NCBI GenBank assembly: GCA_016235345.1
Contig: JACRLG010000007.1
Coordinates: 62,001-126,000 of the forward strand
DNA from: Deltaproteobacteria bacterium
GTDB lineage: Bacteria > Desulfobacterota > Desulfobacteria > Desulfobacterales > Desulfatibacillaceae
Reading direction: 5' to 3'
DNA: 64,000 bases
Below the pieces are notes generated by a model, which saw nothing but the letters and a program-made list of their open reading frames with translations, did not search any database and was not told the DNA's origin. Below, piece after piece: positions 1-7,630 of this stretch (the first letter of the stretch is position 1; the number at the start of each line of letters is the position of its first letter). A program made the translations under genes and the position numbers.

Positions 1-954
1 TTTGGGAGTCGAAAGAAGCGTCAGAAGGGGACCATCAATCATCTCCTCGATGGCGCAGCCGTCGCCGCAAAGAACATCGTGAACGATAAGGCGGCCCGGA
101 TTGATGTACTGCGATACTATGATGCAGGGGTGATGCCACGCGTCGTAGCCCCGCACTCCCAGGGCTCCCGGAACCACGGGCAGGATGGACTCGGTGAAGT
201 GGATTTTGGCGTTGTACTCCGGCGTCACCGCGCAACCGCGATTCACCGGCGCTGCCCTGCCTTCCACGTAACGCGCAAATTTCCCCGGATCGTTGGCAAA
301 GGCCACCTTGTTGGCGTCGCGGGCGTGCTGGTTTAAGTACTTGTTGTCCTTGTACGGAATCCTGAAGCAATCCTTCAGAATCCGCCCGCCGGTCTCAAGG
401 TTTTCGATCATCACCGCCGGAGCCATGAACAAGTCCTCGGTCCAGTGGTTCTCGTCCGCCGGGTTCTGGGTTATCTGCACCCTCATGGCTGTCCCGGCCT
501 GCCTTGCGGCGCGGGCCATGGCAAGGTCGAACACGTCACGGGGAAGGCCCGCGTTGGCCTTTTCCACGATGGGCGCGGGCTCTTCCAGCCAGATCATGGC
601 GTACTGCGGGCCTTGGAGTTTCGAGAGTGAGGCCGGGTCGTCAATGCCGAAGAGGTCGCACTCAACGCGCGGCACGCAGTCAATGACCATGCGCTTGAAA
701 TCGTCGTGAAAATGCACGAACCTGCCGAACATCCTTTGCAGGTCCGGTACCGTCGAGAGTTTGAGGTTCTGGTGGGTGTCTCTTATGATGGCCGCGCGGA
801 TGGGCACCCAGCACCGGGCCGCGTGGCGCACGATAGCCACCCCGCCCGCGTAGGTTTTGCCCTCGCCCATGCTGCCCATCAACATCACCACCTGGGCGTC
901 GGAGTGAACAAAAGCGCTTTGGATGGGGGAGAGGTCGAAGAAAAGGTCACCCAT
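1..954 (-). CDS. phage terminase large subunit (TerL), C-terminus beyond window
   Basis: The reading frame is open from an ATG at 954 to the left edge, giving 318 residues with no stop. TerL is the ATPase/nuclease motor that cuts phage DNA and packs it into proheads. A Walker A motif (GSMGEGKT, residues 27-34), a Walker B segment ending in two acidic residues (MIWLEE, 120-125) and a coupling motif (ITQNP, 161-165) are in the expected order. A G-Y-D start of what looks like the RNase H-like nuclease domain follows near residue 267. Full-length family members are usually 450-600 residues, so the nuclease half lies outside the window. The start codon overlaps the end of a small upstream ORF, and a small-terminase-like gene precedes that, the usual phage order. 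The family call is firm; whether the phage is intact cannot be seen. Confidence 0.88.
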   Translation of the reverse strand, partial: MGDLFFDLSPIQSAFVHSDAQVVMLMGSMGEGKTYAGGVAIVRHAARCWVPIRAAIIRDTHQNLKLSTVPDLQRMFGRFVHFHDDFKRMVIDCVPRVECDLFGIDDPASLSKLQGPQYAMIWLEEPAPIVEKANAGLPRDVFDLAMARAARQAGTAMRVQITQNPADENHWTEDLFMAPAVMIENLETGGRILKDCFRIPYKDNKYLNQHARDANKVAFANDPGKFARYVEGRAAPVNRGCAVTPEYNAKIHFTESILPVVPGALGVRGYDAWHHPCIIVSQYINPGRLIVHDVLCGDGCAIEEMIDGPLLTLLSTPK

Positions 955-1078
955 GCCTGCCTCCGGTGAGCATGGTGAAAACCTTGCGCTCGCCGCCGTT
1001 TTCATCCATCAGGCTGCGGGCTTCGTCGCTCTTGCTGTCCAAAATGAAAATCCGGCCCTTGCCGTCATCCTCCAGCAT
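947..1078 (-). CDS. small phage ORF between terminase genes
   Basis: This is a 43-residue acidic ORF (begins MLEDDGKGRI, ends TGGRHG) squeezed between the small- and large-terminase genes. Its stop overlaps the terL start by 8 bases, which suggests translational coupling. The frame also stays open upstream to an ATT codon at 1105 that overlaps the previous stop and sits behind a GGAGG-like stretch, so a 52-residue product from a rare ATT start is possible. No family is recognised. Tight packing and coupling are the only support for it being real. Confidence 0.5.
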   Translation of the reverse strand: MLEDDGKGRIFILDSKSDEARSLMDENGGERKVFTMLTGGRHG

Positions 1079-1100
1079 GGCGGCCTTGGTGAGCTTGAGG

Positions 1101-1532
1101 TCAATGATCTGCGTCCTCCTCGGTTTTGGGGTCTTTGGCGGCGTCCAGCATGACCCGCCACCGGGCCGCCTCGTTCTTGATCTTCACCGCAGCCTCAGCC
1201 AGCCGCGCATGCCTGTTCTCCACGGTCTCCCGGAACATCGCAAGGCAACTCGCCTCGATCTCCTCCAGGGCTTTTAAATCCGCTGGCACCACGGCGTTGA
1301 CGTGCTCTGTGAAAATCTCCGTGGCGGCTTTCTTGATTTCGGGCTTTTTGGCTTCGATAAAGCGGGTGACGGCGGTGCGGGTGACGGAGCGGCCCTTGTG
1401 CTCATCCCGGCCAAGCATGAACTCGTTCAGGGCCTCCGCGATGGAGGACGGGGAGGTGATCCCCTGCTTCAGCAGTTCGAGAACCTTGGGAGCCAGCCCC
1501 CACTTCTCGATTTTCGTTTGCGTGTTCGCCAT
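1101..1532 (-). CDS. phage small terminase-like DNA-binding protein (DUF3486-like)
   Basis: This 143-residue protein starts at MANTQTKIEKWG; the frame extends further upstream but has no better start, and a purine-rich AGGCAGGG stretch precedes this ATG. The N-terminal half looks like a helix-turn-helix region (a WGLAPKVLELLKQG helix, then a SVTRTAVTRF recognition-like helix near residues 48-58). The C-terminal half is Glu/Ala/Lys-rich and probably a long helix that oligomerises. This arrangement matches the small terminase family of Mu-like phages, which binds the packaging site and hands DNA to TerL. Position directly before terL supports the role. Sequence motifs of this family are weak, so the exact family is inferred. 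Confidence 0.6.
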   Translation of the reverse strand: MANTQTKIEKWGLAPKVLELLKQGITSPSSIAEALNEFMLGRDEHKGRSVTRTAVTRFIEAKKPEIKKAATEIFTEHVNAVVPADLKALEEIEASCLAMFRETVENRHARLAEAAVKIKNEAARWRVMLDAAKDPKTEEDADH

Positions 1533-1627
1533 AAGCCCTGCCTCGTGTAAATTGGCGTGATGGGATTCTGGCGCGACATATACCACGGGTTTTAAAGTGG
1601 GAATTTTAGCTAAGGAAGGGGGTCCAA

Positions 1628-1646
1628 AAAACTGCCCAACTTTTAC
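1628..1646 (+). repeat. 19-bp direct repeat, left copy
   Basis: AAAACTGCCCAACTTTTAC occurs here and again, exactly, at 2683-2701, so the two copies bracket the hicBA module. Another CCCAACTTTTAC lies in the hairpin at 1674-1721, and the copy at 2683 is one arm of a perfect palindrome. Confidence 0.85.
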
Positions 1647-1673
1647 TAATATACCGATAAAACTTGGGAAGTC

Positions 1674-1721
1674 ACTCCCCAACTTTTACCCGTATTCCGT
1701 TAATAGTTGGGGAGTTTTTTT
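1674..1721 (+). terminator. hairpin with T-run (terminator-like)
   Basis: An 11-bp stem (ACTCCCCAACT at 1674-1684, AGTTGGGGAGT at 1705-1715) is followed on the plus strand by seven T residues. It looks like an intrinsic terminator in plus orientation, yet no plus-strand gene reads into it. It shares its CCCAACTTTT core with the 19-bp repeats on either side of hicBA, so it may instead be a member of that repeat set. Confidence 0.5.
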
Positions 1722-1815
1722 CGAGAATTTTGATGATTTTTTCTTGACAGGCTTTTTATGACAGGTCGAATATCAAAAACACTGATATTGTAAATGGGGA
1801 CAACCGGCGGTTTTT

Positions 1816-2022
1816 TTAAGGCTTGAAATCTTCCCTGGTCAGTCCGGCCTGCCGCACGATGGAAAAGAACGTTCCCGCCGGAATCTCCTTTTTGGGGTGT
1901 GGCACGATGACTATGCGGCTTTCTTTACGGAACTTGACGTGACTTCCCTTTTGGGAGACCTCCAAAAATCCGTGTGCAAGGAGCACGGCAATTATGCGCC
2001 GGGAAGAATAAAGTTCAGACAT
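1816..2022 (-). CDS. hicA: HicA-type mRNA interferase toxin
   Basis: This 68-residue protein is of the normal HicA size. HicA is a small double-stranded-RNA-binding-fold ribonuclease that cleaves mRNA when its antitoxin is lost. The catalytic His lies in the family motif GSHVKF (residues 26-31), followed by basic strands (VIVPHPKKEIPAGT) and a C-terminal helix (IVRQAGL). It overlaps hicB by 8 bases (2015-2022), so the two are translationally coupled. Antitoxin-first order is the less common of the two hic arrangements. The pair sits beside phage genes, a usual place for TA modules. Confidence 0.92.
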   Translation of the reverse strand: MSELYSSRRIIAVLLAHGFLEVSQKGSHVKFRKESRIVIVPHPKKEIPAGTFFSIVRQAGLTREDFKP

Positions 2023-2233
2023 TTATGGAAATATCCCCGCACAGGGCGTCTTCCACAGGGCGGAAGAGGTTTGCCGCGCCATCTTCCTCGAAATAGAGTT
2101 CGAGCGCCTCGCGCAGATTTTCCACAGCTTCCTCCCTGGTGTCGCCGAAGCTGGAAACTTCCACGTTAAGACACTGGGAAACGAAATAATCCCCATCCCG
2201 GTAAACCACGTATCGAATATTTCTTTGAGACAT
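2015..2233 (-). CDS. hicB: HicB-type antitoxin
   Basis: This 72-residue protein has a partial RNase H-like HicB fold: strands around YVVYRDGDYFVSQCLNVEVSS and the helix DTREEAVENLREALELYFEE. It is expected to bind and block HicA. The ATG at 2233 is chosen because a GGAGG lies 8 bases upstream; the longer frame to 2377 has no ribosome site. There is no clear C-terminal DNA-binding domain, so autoregulation may be weak or depend on the complex. Confidence 0.9.
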   Translation of the reverse strand: MSQRNIRYVVYRDGDYFVSQCLNVEVSSFGDTREEAVENLREALELYFEEDGAANLFRPVEDALCGDISINV

Positions 2234-2266
2234 TCGGAAACCCTCCTGTGTTTGCAGCTTGTCATA

Positions 2267-2295
2267 AAGATATCCTCTTGACGCCGGATTTTCAA
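2267..2295 (-). promoter_or_regulatory. predicted sigma70 promoter of hicBA
   Basis: On the minus strand, TTGAAA (2290-2295) and TATCTT (2267-2272) are separated by 17 bases, about 35 bases upstream of the hicB start. Consensus match only. Confidence 0.5.
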
Positions 2296-2682
2296 GGCCA
2301 TTTCCATTCGATCCAGATATCAAGCATAGAGAACTTTGAATATGCCGCCTTGACGCCGGGCCTATCCAACCCTCCACCCGCCCATGCCAGGGCGGAACTT
2401 CAACCCCGCGCCCCCCCAGGTCCTGGAGGATCGTCAGACAACAACCTGGAAACCTTCAAAAATCCCATGCGGGCCAATGATACCAGGGGGGGGGAGTCCC
2501 GGCCTCCCCGGTTTTCGGATTTTTGCTTTTCCATTTTGCTCACATTTTATGCTCAATATTCATGCTCATTCACAGCGCCTGGAAAATGTGCCGACATTCA
2601 AGGCCAGGAACAAGACCAAAGTTAATGATTATTATTAATGACACAATATATAAGCATCGGACAGGGCATTTCGGAAAACGGG

Positions 2683-2718
2683 AAAACTGCCCAACTTTTA
2701 CATAAAAGTTGGGCAGTT
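2683..2718. repeat. 19-bp direct repeat, right copy, forming a perfect palindrome
   Basis: The same 19 bases as at 1628-1646. Here the core AACTGCCCAACTTTT (2685-2699) is followed after four bases by its exact reverse complement (2704-2718), a 15-bp perfect stem. There is no T-run on either side, so a terminator role is not obvious; a protein-binding site or recombination end is equally possible. Confidence 0.8.
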
Positions 2719-3591
2719 GAGTTTTACGGAAAGGCGCGTCAATCAAGGCTTTCCAGGTTTTCGGCCAAAATCCGACTCCCGTTTCAGCCTGATTTTGGCC
2801 CCCGAACACAACATCTTGTGGGTCAAACTCCTGGCCGTGTTCGTTTTCAAGGCTTTCACGCCCCCAAAAAACCTGCCAGAATTCCAACAGGTTTGAGCCC
2901 CGACTCCCCCCTGTCCCAAGCTCAGAGCCCGCGAAGGAATCAGGCCGCCGTCGCCCTGGGCGCTTTCCTGGCCAAAAACACGCATCGAAACTGTCTCAAA
3001 CCTCCACCCCCGCATGTTTTTCAGGCCAATCCGCGCAACCTTGGCCCCCAGGCACACCCGGCCCCATGCCGGGCGAGATCTCCGCCGCTTGACAGGGAAT
3101 CGGAGGCGTGAGAGGAAAACCCCGGCCCCTGGCCGATCGTTCCAAGCTCCCCAAAATGCCGCTGACCGGTTTTGCCCGGTTTCTGACCGTTTTGTGACCG
3201 CGAAGATGCCCGGTTCCGTAGGCTCCGCCCGAAAATACCGGAAATCCCGGCACATCTTTTTTTTATATATAAATTTCCATCAAATGGGTTTTAAGCCGGT
3301 CTTTGCTGTTCGCTAAAATCTTTTTTGGTCAAAATCCGAAAGTTTTTTACGCGATAGTTGTGAAAAAAACCGGGATTCCCGGTCCGGCCCTACAGCCATG
3401 CGGTTCTTCGCGGTCCAAAACCGGTCAGAAACCGGGATTTTCCCCTTCCATTCCGGTCACCAGTCCGGGACCATCATCGGTAAGGGTAAGGGGAGGGATG
3501 CGGGAGAAAAGTCAAAAACGGCTGGAGAATGACCGAAAAAGGGTCAGGCAGGCAGGGCGAAGGAGGGAGCGCGAGGGGTGGTCAAACGAGG

Positions 3592-3668
3592 ACGACGTCC
3601 TTCAAGGCGGCTTGCGGCCACGAGACCGCCCGTAGCGCCTTAGAACAGCCTAAAGGCAAGCGGATGAA
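3592..3668. repeat. imperfect repeat, copy A
   Basis: Shares with copy B (3781-3865) the ordered blocks GTCCTTC, GGCTTGCGGC, CCCGTAGC, AGAAC and AAAGCAA/AAGGCAA, with small indels between them. It contains a GGCGG/CCGCC stem. Function unknown. Confidence 0.6.
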
Positions 3669-3780
3669 GAAAAGCCATTTGATGACGGCCGCCGGGCGCG
3701 GCCACACGCCCTTCCTGGGTGCATCTGCTGGGTGCAGATGTGGGAGCAAAAGGGGAGAGGAGGCCGAGGGGCGTCTGCGA

Positions 3781-3865
3781 AGGATGTCCTTCTGGAAGGC
3801 TTGCGGCTGCAAGCGGCCAAGTGACCTCCCGTAGCAACCCAGAACGGCTTAAAAGCAATCGGAAG
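3781..3865. repeat. imperfect repeat, copy B
   Basis: Second copy of the element at 3592-3668, about 190 bases away. Inside it GCTTGC-GGCT-GCAAGC forms a perfect 6-bp stem. The paired arms differ from copy A, so no single conserved RNA fold is evident by eye. Confidence 0.6.
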
Positions 3866-4074
3866 GAATTAATTTTAAAGGCACAACGTTAAGCTGAAGG
3901 TCGGAGCAGTGTGCAGGTTGTCAGGATGCAGATAGACAAGAAATAGATGGAATTGGCGTTACGAGAGCCTGAAATACGTTTTCCTCCAATTTTCTCTAAG
4001 CCTATAGTCGCTAAAAATGGAGGCGCTACTTCATAAGTTCAGAGCCAGCCCAGTTCAACAACTTATCAAAAGGC

Positions 4075-4650
4075 TTAGTTCCCTTTCGCCACTTCACGCC
4101 ACAACTCAACATAACGTGGCAAATCTATAGTGACAACGCGCCTCCACTGGTAATGCGGATATATAATAAATAAACTTGGGACTAACGGCACCATTAAGTG
4201 AAAAGACGCCGCACCGCATTTCAAAATCACATAATCAAACAAAGACATTGACGAAAAGAAGATCGCCCAAAAGATTAATGGCACAGGATCATTCGATTCT
4301 TTTATTTCTATTATTCGTAATCGTCCTAAACGAGTCTCCCATCCATCAAACTTGTATTGCTCCTCAAAAAAAACTCTCCGATAAGCCCCTAACCGCATCA
4401 TATCAATGCGTTGCGAAAGCATGAGGTAAAAGGATGGGATAATAAGCAGATTCGGTGTAAGCGCTGCATATGCGTGAATTATGGAGACGTTTACCCCTTC
4501 TTTACCGATAGCGAGCCCCCCAATAGCTGAAAGCAACGTAACGGCAACAGTCATGCTTGCAATAAGGATTTGTAAAATATGCTTGTCAATCTCAATGATT
4601 GCGTTGTCTATATGCTTTGATTCTTCCAACTGGCGAGTTACATTGTCCAT
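4075..4650 (-). CDS. four-helix membrane protein of unknown function
   Basis: This 191-residue protein has a good ribosome site (AGGAGAA, about six bases before the ATG). Four hydrophobic segments are visible: residues about 28-52, 57-80, 123-143 and 149-167, with a charged loop of about 40 residues between the second and third (contains FDGWETRLGRLR). No catalytic motif or known family is recognised. Codon use and base composition are far more AT-rich than the rest of the window, which indicates recent transfer. It lies alone between the gene-free stretch and tRNA-Ser, consistent with cargo of an integrated element. Confidence 0.7.
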   Translation of the reverse strand: MDNVTRQLEESKHIDNAIIEIDKHILQILIASMTVAVTLLSAIGGLAIGKEGVNVSIIHAYAALTPNLLIIPSFYLMLSQRIDMMRLGAYRRVFFEEQYKFDGWETRLGRLRIIEIKESNDPVPLIFWAIFFSSMSLFDYVILKCGAASFHLMVPLVPSLFIIYPHYQWRRVVTIDLPRYVELWREVAKGN

Positions 4651-5204
4651 TTTATTCTCCTATACTCATGTCAGTGATAATACAATCGGTATTTAGCTGC
4701 AATATTAAGCGTTTCCATAAAGAGAATTGGCAACTTTCTTTATAATTATAGAGAAGGACTAAAAATTTTTGGGGAAATGTTTTAGATTCGGGTATCAAAA
4801 ATTGGATGAACTTATACATTTATTACTCGGGCCATAAAATATTTCCATTTTCCAATCGATCCAACATCGAAGGAACCACAAATTTTTGCTTCACAAGTTG
4901 GATAGCGATAGAAAAGGGAAAAGACTTATGCGCCACGTAATAATTGTTGGGCTCCAAAAGCGGAGAAATGAAGAAGATTCCGGCTTAACAACCTGAATCC
5001 CCTTGTTTTATCTGGTGATGGCTGAAGGAAAGCAACATTCAACAAGCTGATTTTGATTATAATTTTGACTCAGATAAACAATGAATGATTACAACTTCAC
5101 TCATAACAAGATGTAATCATCCATCATTTCATGGCGTTGTAGGCATGTCATGCTTGCCTGTCAATTGCCTGTCGCCAATTTTGGAGCTAACTACTTGATT
5201 TTAT
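4651..5204. other. AT-rich gene-free stretch next to tRNA-Ser
   Basis: No supported gene and no integrase remnant seen. A 9-bp inverted repeat (ATGATTACA at 5086-5094, TGTAATCAT at 5113-5121) with an 18-base loop lies about 85 bases from the tRNA 3' end; it could be an operator or part of an attachment region. Confidence 0.55.
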
Positions 5205-5297
5205 TGGCGGAGAGGGTGGGATTTGAACCCACGATCCCGCTTCTGGCAGGATTCTGCTTTTCGAGAGCAGCGCCTTCAGCCGCTCGGCCACCTCTCC
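5205..5297 (-). tRNA. tRNA-Ser (anticodon CGA)
   Basis: The minus strand folds as a class II tRNA: acceptor GGAGAGG pairs with CCTCTCC, the D-arm has GCCGAG-type serine features, the anticodon stem CTGCT/AGCAG closes a loop with CGA, and a long variable arm (about 17-20 bases) and a TTCAAAT T-loop follow. The 3' CCA is encoded (5205-5207). A TTGACA box at 5354-5359 is a possible promoter -35. The 3' end faces the phage-like region, the usual orientation for tyrosine-integrase insertion. Confidence 0.95.
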
Positions 5298-5435
5298 GGT
5301 ATCCGCACATACATCCCGGACGGATAGGGCTCTTACCCCAAATACCACCGGCTTGTCAATGCACTTTACCGTACTTTCGGATGGGAAAGCCTCTTTACGC
5401 TTGTAAATTAACACCTTTTGGCGTAAACAGCCGCC

Positions 5436-6281
5436 ATGGGTTACGTGTTCACACAAGAAGACGCCGAAAGCCTTTCGGCATGGTTCTCCAATCTGGAAAA
5501 CCGCCGCGTGGCCGATCTCGAAACCGCCCTTCTGGAGCGGCTTTACGATTTCAGGCCAGGCGCGCGACTTCTGGACGTGGGCTGCGGAACCGGCTGGTTT
5601 CTGAAATATTTCCGCGACAAGGGCCTTTCGGTCACCGGGGTCGATCCCTCGATGGCCATGCTTGCCGCCGCCCGCGACCTTCTGGGGCCAGGGGCCGACC
5701 TTGAGAAGGCCTACGGCGAGGAGCTGCCCTTTGAGGACAACTCCTTTGACGTAGCAAGCCTCATCACCTGCCTGGAATTCGCCGACGATCCCGAAAAGGT
5801 GATCGCCGAAGCCACCCGCGTTGCGCGGGGCCACATAATCATAGGTTTTCTCAACCGCTACGCCGTAAAAAACATCGAGCGCCGCATCCGTTCATATCTT
5901 TCTCCCACGGTTTACAGCAGGGCGCGGTTTTTTTCCGTGTGGGAAATCAAAAGGTTCGTTACGGGCATTTTGGGGGATGTTCCCATGCAATGGGGGAGCG
6001 TCTGGCAACTGCCCCTGGCCCTAAGCCCCCGGACCCTGGTTTTCGAGCGCATGGCGGCTGTTCAGGCCCTGCCGTTCGGCGCATTCGCGGCGGTGGTGGT
6101 GGAATGCCGCCCAAGGTATCGTTTAAGGCCCCTTTTTCTGGACCGTTCGGAAAAAAAAGCCGAGAAGCTGGCCGGCAGCGAAGTCTTTTTCAAGGCCGCA
6201 CCGGGCAAACCGGATGACGGGCGCTTTTCGGGAACGGGCCTCATCCGCAGATCATGCGGGGTGTCAGCGGCTGGCCGGTGA
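5436..6281 (+). CDS. class I SAM-dependent methyltransferase
   Basis: This 281-residue protein has the SAM-binding motif I LLDVGCGTGWFL (residues 45-56), an acidic motif II (VTGVDPS), and a later LEKAYGEELPFEDNSFDVAS segment, all typical of the Methyltransf_11 (UbiE/menaquinone-like) fold. The acceptor is not predictable. The C-terminal 80 residues are basic and less conserved. No strong ribosome site precedes the ATG; upstream is the tRNA-Ser in the opposite direction. Downstream is a 128-bp palindromic repeat and then an MBL-fold gene, so it is probably transcribed alone. Confidence 0.85.
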   Translation: MGYVFTQEDAESLSAWFSNLENRRVADLETALLERLYDFRPGARLLDVGCGTGWFLKYFRDKGLSVTGVDPSMAMLAAARDLLGPGADLEKAYGEELPFEDNSFDVASLITCLEFADDPEKVIAEATRVARGHIIIGFLNRYAVKNIERRIRSYLSPTVYSRARFFSVWEIKRFVTGILGDVPMQWGSVWQLPLALSPRTLVFERMAAVQALPFGAFAAVVVECRPRYRLRPLFLDRSEKKAEKLAGSEVFFKAAPGKPDDGRFSGTGLIRRSCGVSAAGR

Positions 6282-6413
6282 ACGTCGCCCCAAGAATAAA
6301 ACTTGCCGTCCCCCCTCGTTTTTTCGTATTGTTTCGGAAGCTGTGGAAGCCCTGTTTTTTTCAGAAATGCACCGGGGGGCTTTCCCTTTATTCCTGAAAA
6401 TATCCCTAAGCCA

Positions 6414-6541
6414 TATTACGGAGAGCAGGGTTAAATTCCATTTTTCGGACTCCCAAAAACGTTGGAGGAGCTGGCTTCCAGTATTTCTCCCCTCGGCCAG
6501 ATTCCTTTAAAAACGGAAAAGAACCATGCTCCGCTTAATAA
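6414..6541. repeat. family 2 element (MITE-like), copy 1
   Basis: 128 bp with imperfect terminal inverted repeats of about 33 bp: core GGAGCAnGGTT followed by TTCCATTTTTC at one end, its complement at the other, and TTATTA-type outer ends. It is highly similar over its whole length to 15881-16010. It ends 8 bases before the ribosome site of the next gene. Confidence 0.8.
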
Positions 6542-6559
6542 CCTGCCCTGGAGGCGGCG

Positions 6560-7402
6560 ATGCTCATCAAGTGCTGGGGTTCCCGTGGGTCGCTGGCGGT
6601 ATCGGGCCCGGAGTTTCTGAAATACGGCGGAGACACCACCTGTCTTGAGATACGGTCCAAAAACGACGCGGTCATCATTGTTGACGCGGGCACCGGCATC
6701 AGGCGCCTGGGGAACCTCCTGGTGGCCGAGGGCAGGCGCGAGATGGACTTCATCTTCACCCACGCCCATTGGGATCATCTGATGGGCTTTCCCTTTTTCA
6801 AGCCCCTTTTCAACAGTAACGTAAAGGTTCGGATGCAGGGCTGCCCCTTTGCCAAGCAATACGTGGAGCACCTCATTTCCCGCGTCATGGCCCCGCCCAA
6901 TTTTCCCATAAGGCCCTCAGACATAAAGGCCGAAATTCGTTACGAGCCGTCCTGCCCCACTGCGATAATCATAGATTCCATAACCGTAACCCCCATACCC
7001 ATGAATCATCCCAACATGGGCAGCGGCTACCGATTTACCGAAGACGGCAAAAGCTTCGTGTTTCTTACCGATAACGAGCTCGATTACCACCATCCCGGAG
7101 GCCCGGCCTTTGACGAGTTCGCCCGCTTCGTGGAAGGGACGGATCTATTGATCCACGACGCAGAGTTCACGCCCGAAGAATACGAGGCCTACACAAGGGG
7201 ATGGGGCCACAGCACCTACACCAGGGCGGTGGACCTGGCCCTTGCCGGAAACGTGGGAAGCCTTGGGCTTTTTCACCTGAACCAGGACAGGACGGACGAC
7301 CAGCAGGACCGCATCGTCGAAAGGGCCATGGAGCTTTTGAGGGACAGGGGCTCGGACATTCAGTGCTGCGCGGTGGCCAGGGACCAGGAATTTATCCTGT
7401 AA
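6560..7402 (+). CDS. MBL-fold metallo-hydrolase
   Basis: This 280-residue protein has the HxHxDH metal motif (THAHWDH, residues 67-73), a second His in PIPMNHPNMG, and a later LTDNE/LIHDAEFT pair of metal ligands. The arrangement resembles the phosphodiesterase/RNase Z-like branch (a C-terminal GHSTY motif near residue 215 and GLFHLNQDRTDD). It probably hydrolyses a phosphodiester or cyclic nucleotide-type substrate in the cytoplasm; the substrate is unknown. The start is supported by GGAGG about five bases upstream. Its TAA stop touches a family 1 palindrome. Confidence 0.85.
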   Translation: MLIKCWGSRGSLAVSGPEFLKYGGDTTCLEIRSKNDAVIIVDAGTGIRRLGNLLVAEGRREMDFIFTHAHWDHLMGFPFFKPLFNSNVKVRMQGCPFAKQYVEHLISRVMAPPNFPIRPSDIKAEIRYEPSCPTAIIIDSITVTPIPMNHPNMGSGYRFTEDGKSFVFLTDNELDYHHPGGPAFDEFARFVEGTDLLIHDAEFTPEEYEAYTRGWGHSTYTRAVDLALAGNVGSLGLFHLNQDRTDDQQDRIVERAMELLRDRGSDIQCCAVARDQEFIL

Positions 7403-7403
7403 C

Positions 7404-7610
7404 CGCCTGTCTAAAAACGCGAATCGCTGTGTTGTGCATCAAAGCCAATTCCGTCACGTAAATAATCCGGGGTCCCCAAGAAATCGAAGATTTCTTGGGG
7501 TGGAATTACGCTTGGCTCTTATGGCTTCCCGCCAACCCTAGCGCTTCATCGCCCAAGTTCAAATTGATATCCAGGCTTCATTTCCAGCCTTTTTTTAAGG
7601 ACTGAAAACA
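7404..7610. repeat. family 1 palindromic element, copy 1 (long form)
   Basis: Starts one base after the stop codon of the MBL gene. The left arm is GCCTGTCTAAAAACGCGAAT; the right part carries TTCATCG, ATCCAGGCTT and CAGCCTTTTT blocks shared with the copies at 43617 and 52822. The centre is a hairpin CCCAAGAAATC/GATTTCTTGGG instead of the usual GTAC-flanked loop. Confidence 0.8.
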
Positions 7611-7630
7611 TCCTTCAGTTGGAGGGAAAT

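Larger units (their letters stand above)
2719..4074. other. gene-free stretch with inverted and duplicated repeats
   Basis: About 1.35 kb (1.8 kb counting from hicB). Open frames exist but have no ribosome sites and compositions unlike proteins (Arg/Pro/Ser-rich GC-shadow type). Contents: a 15-bp inverted repeat (3175-3189 and 3422-3436, core CCCGGTTTCTGACCG), an AT-rich tract at 3250-3275, a two-copy imperfect repeat (3592-3668 and 3781-3865) and a 7-bp hairpin (CATCTGC/GCAGATG near 3720-3740). Confidence 0.6.

Noticed and set aside
2743-3255. 170-codon minus-strand frame in the gene-poor stretch
   Set aside because: No ribosome site, a biased Arg/Gly/Pro composition and no recognisable motifs; other frames in the same place are equally open.
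3592-3865. Two-copy repeat as integron attC sites
   Set aside because: No RYYYAAC/GTTRRRY core pair and no cassette genes or integrase nearby.
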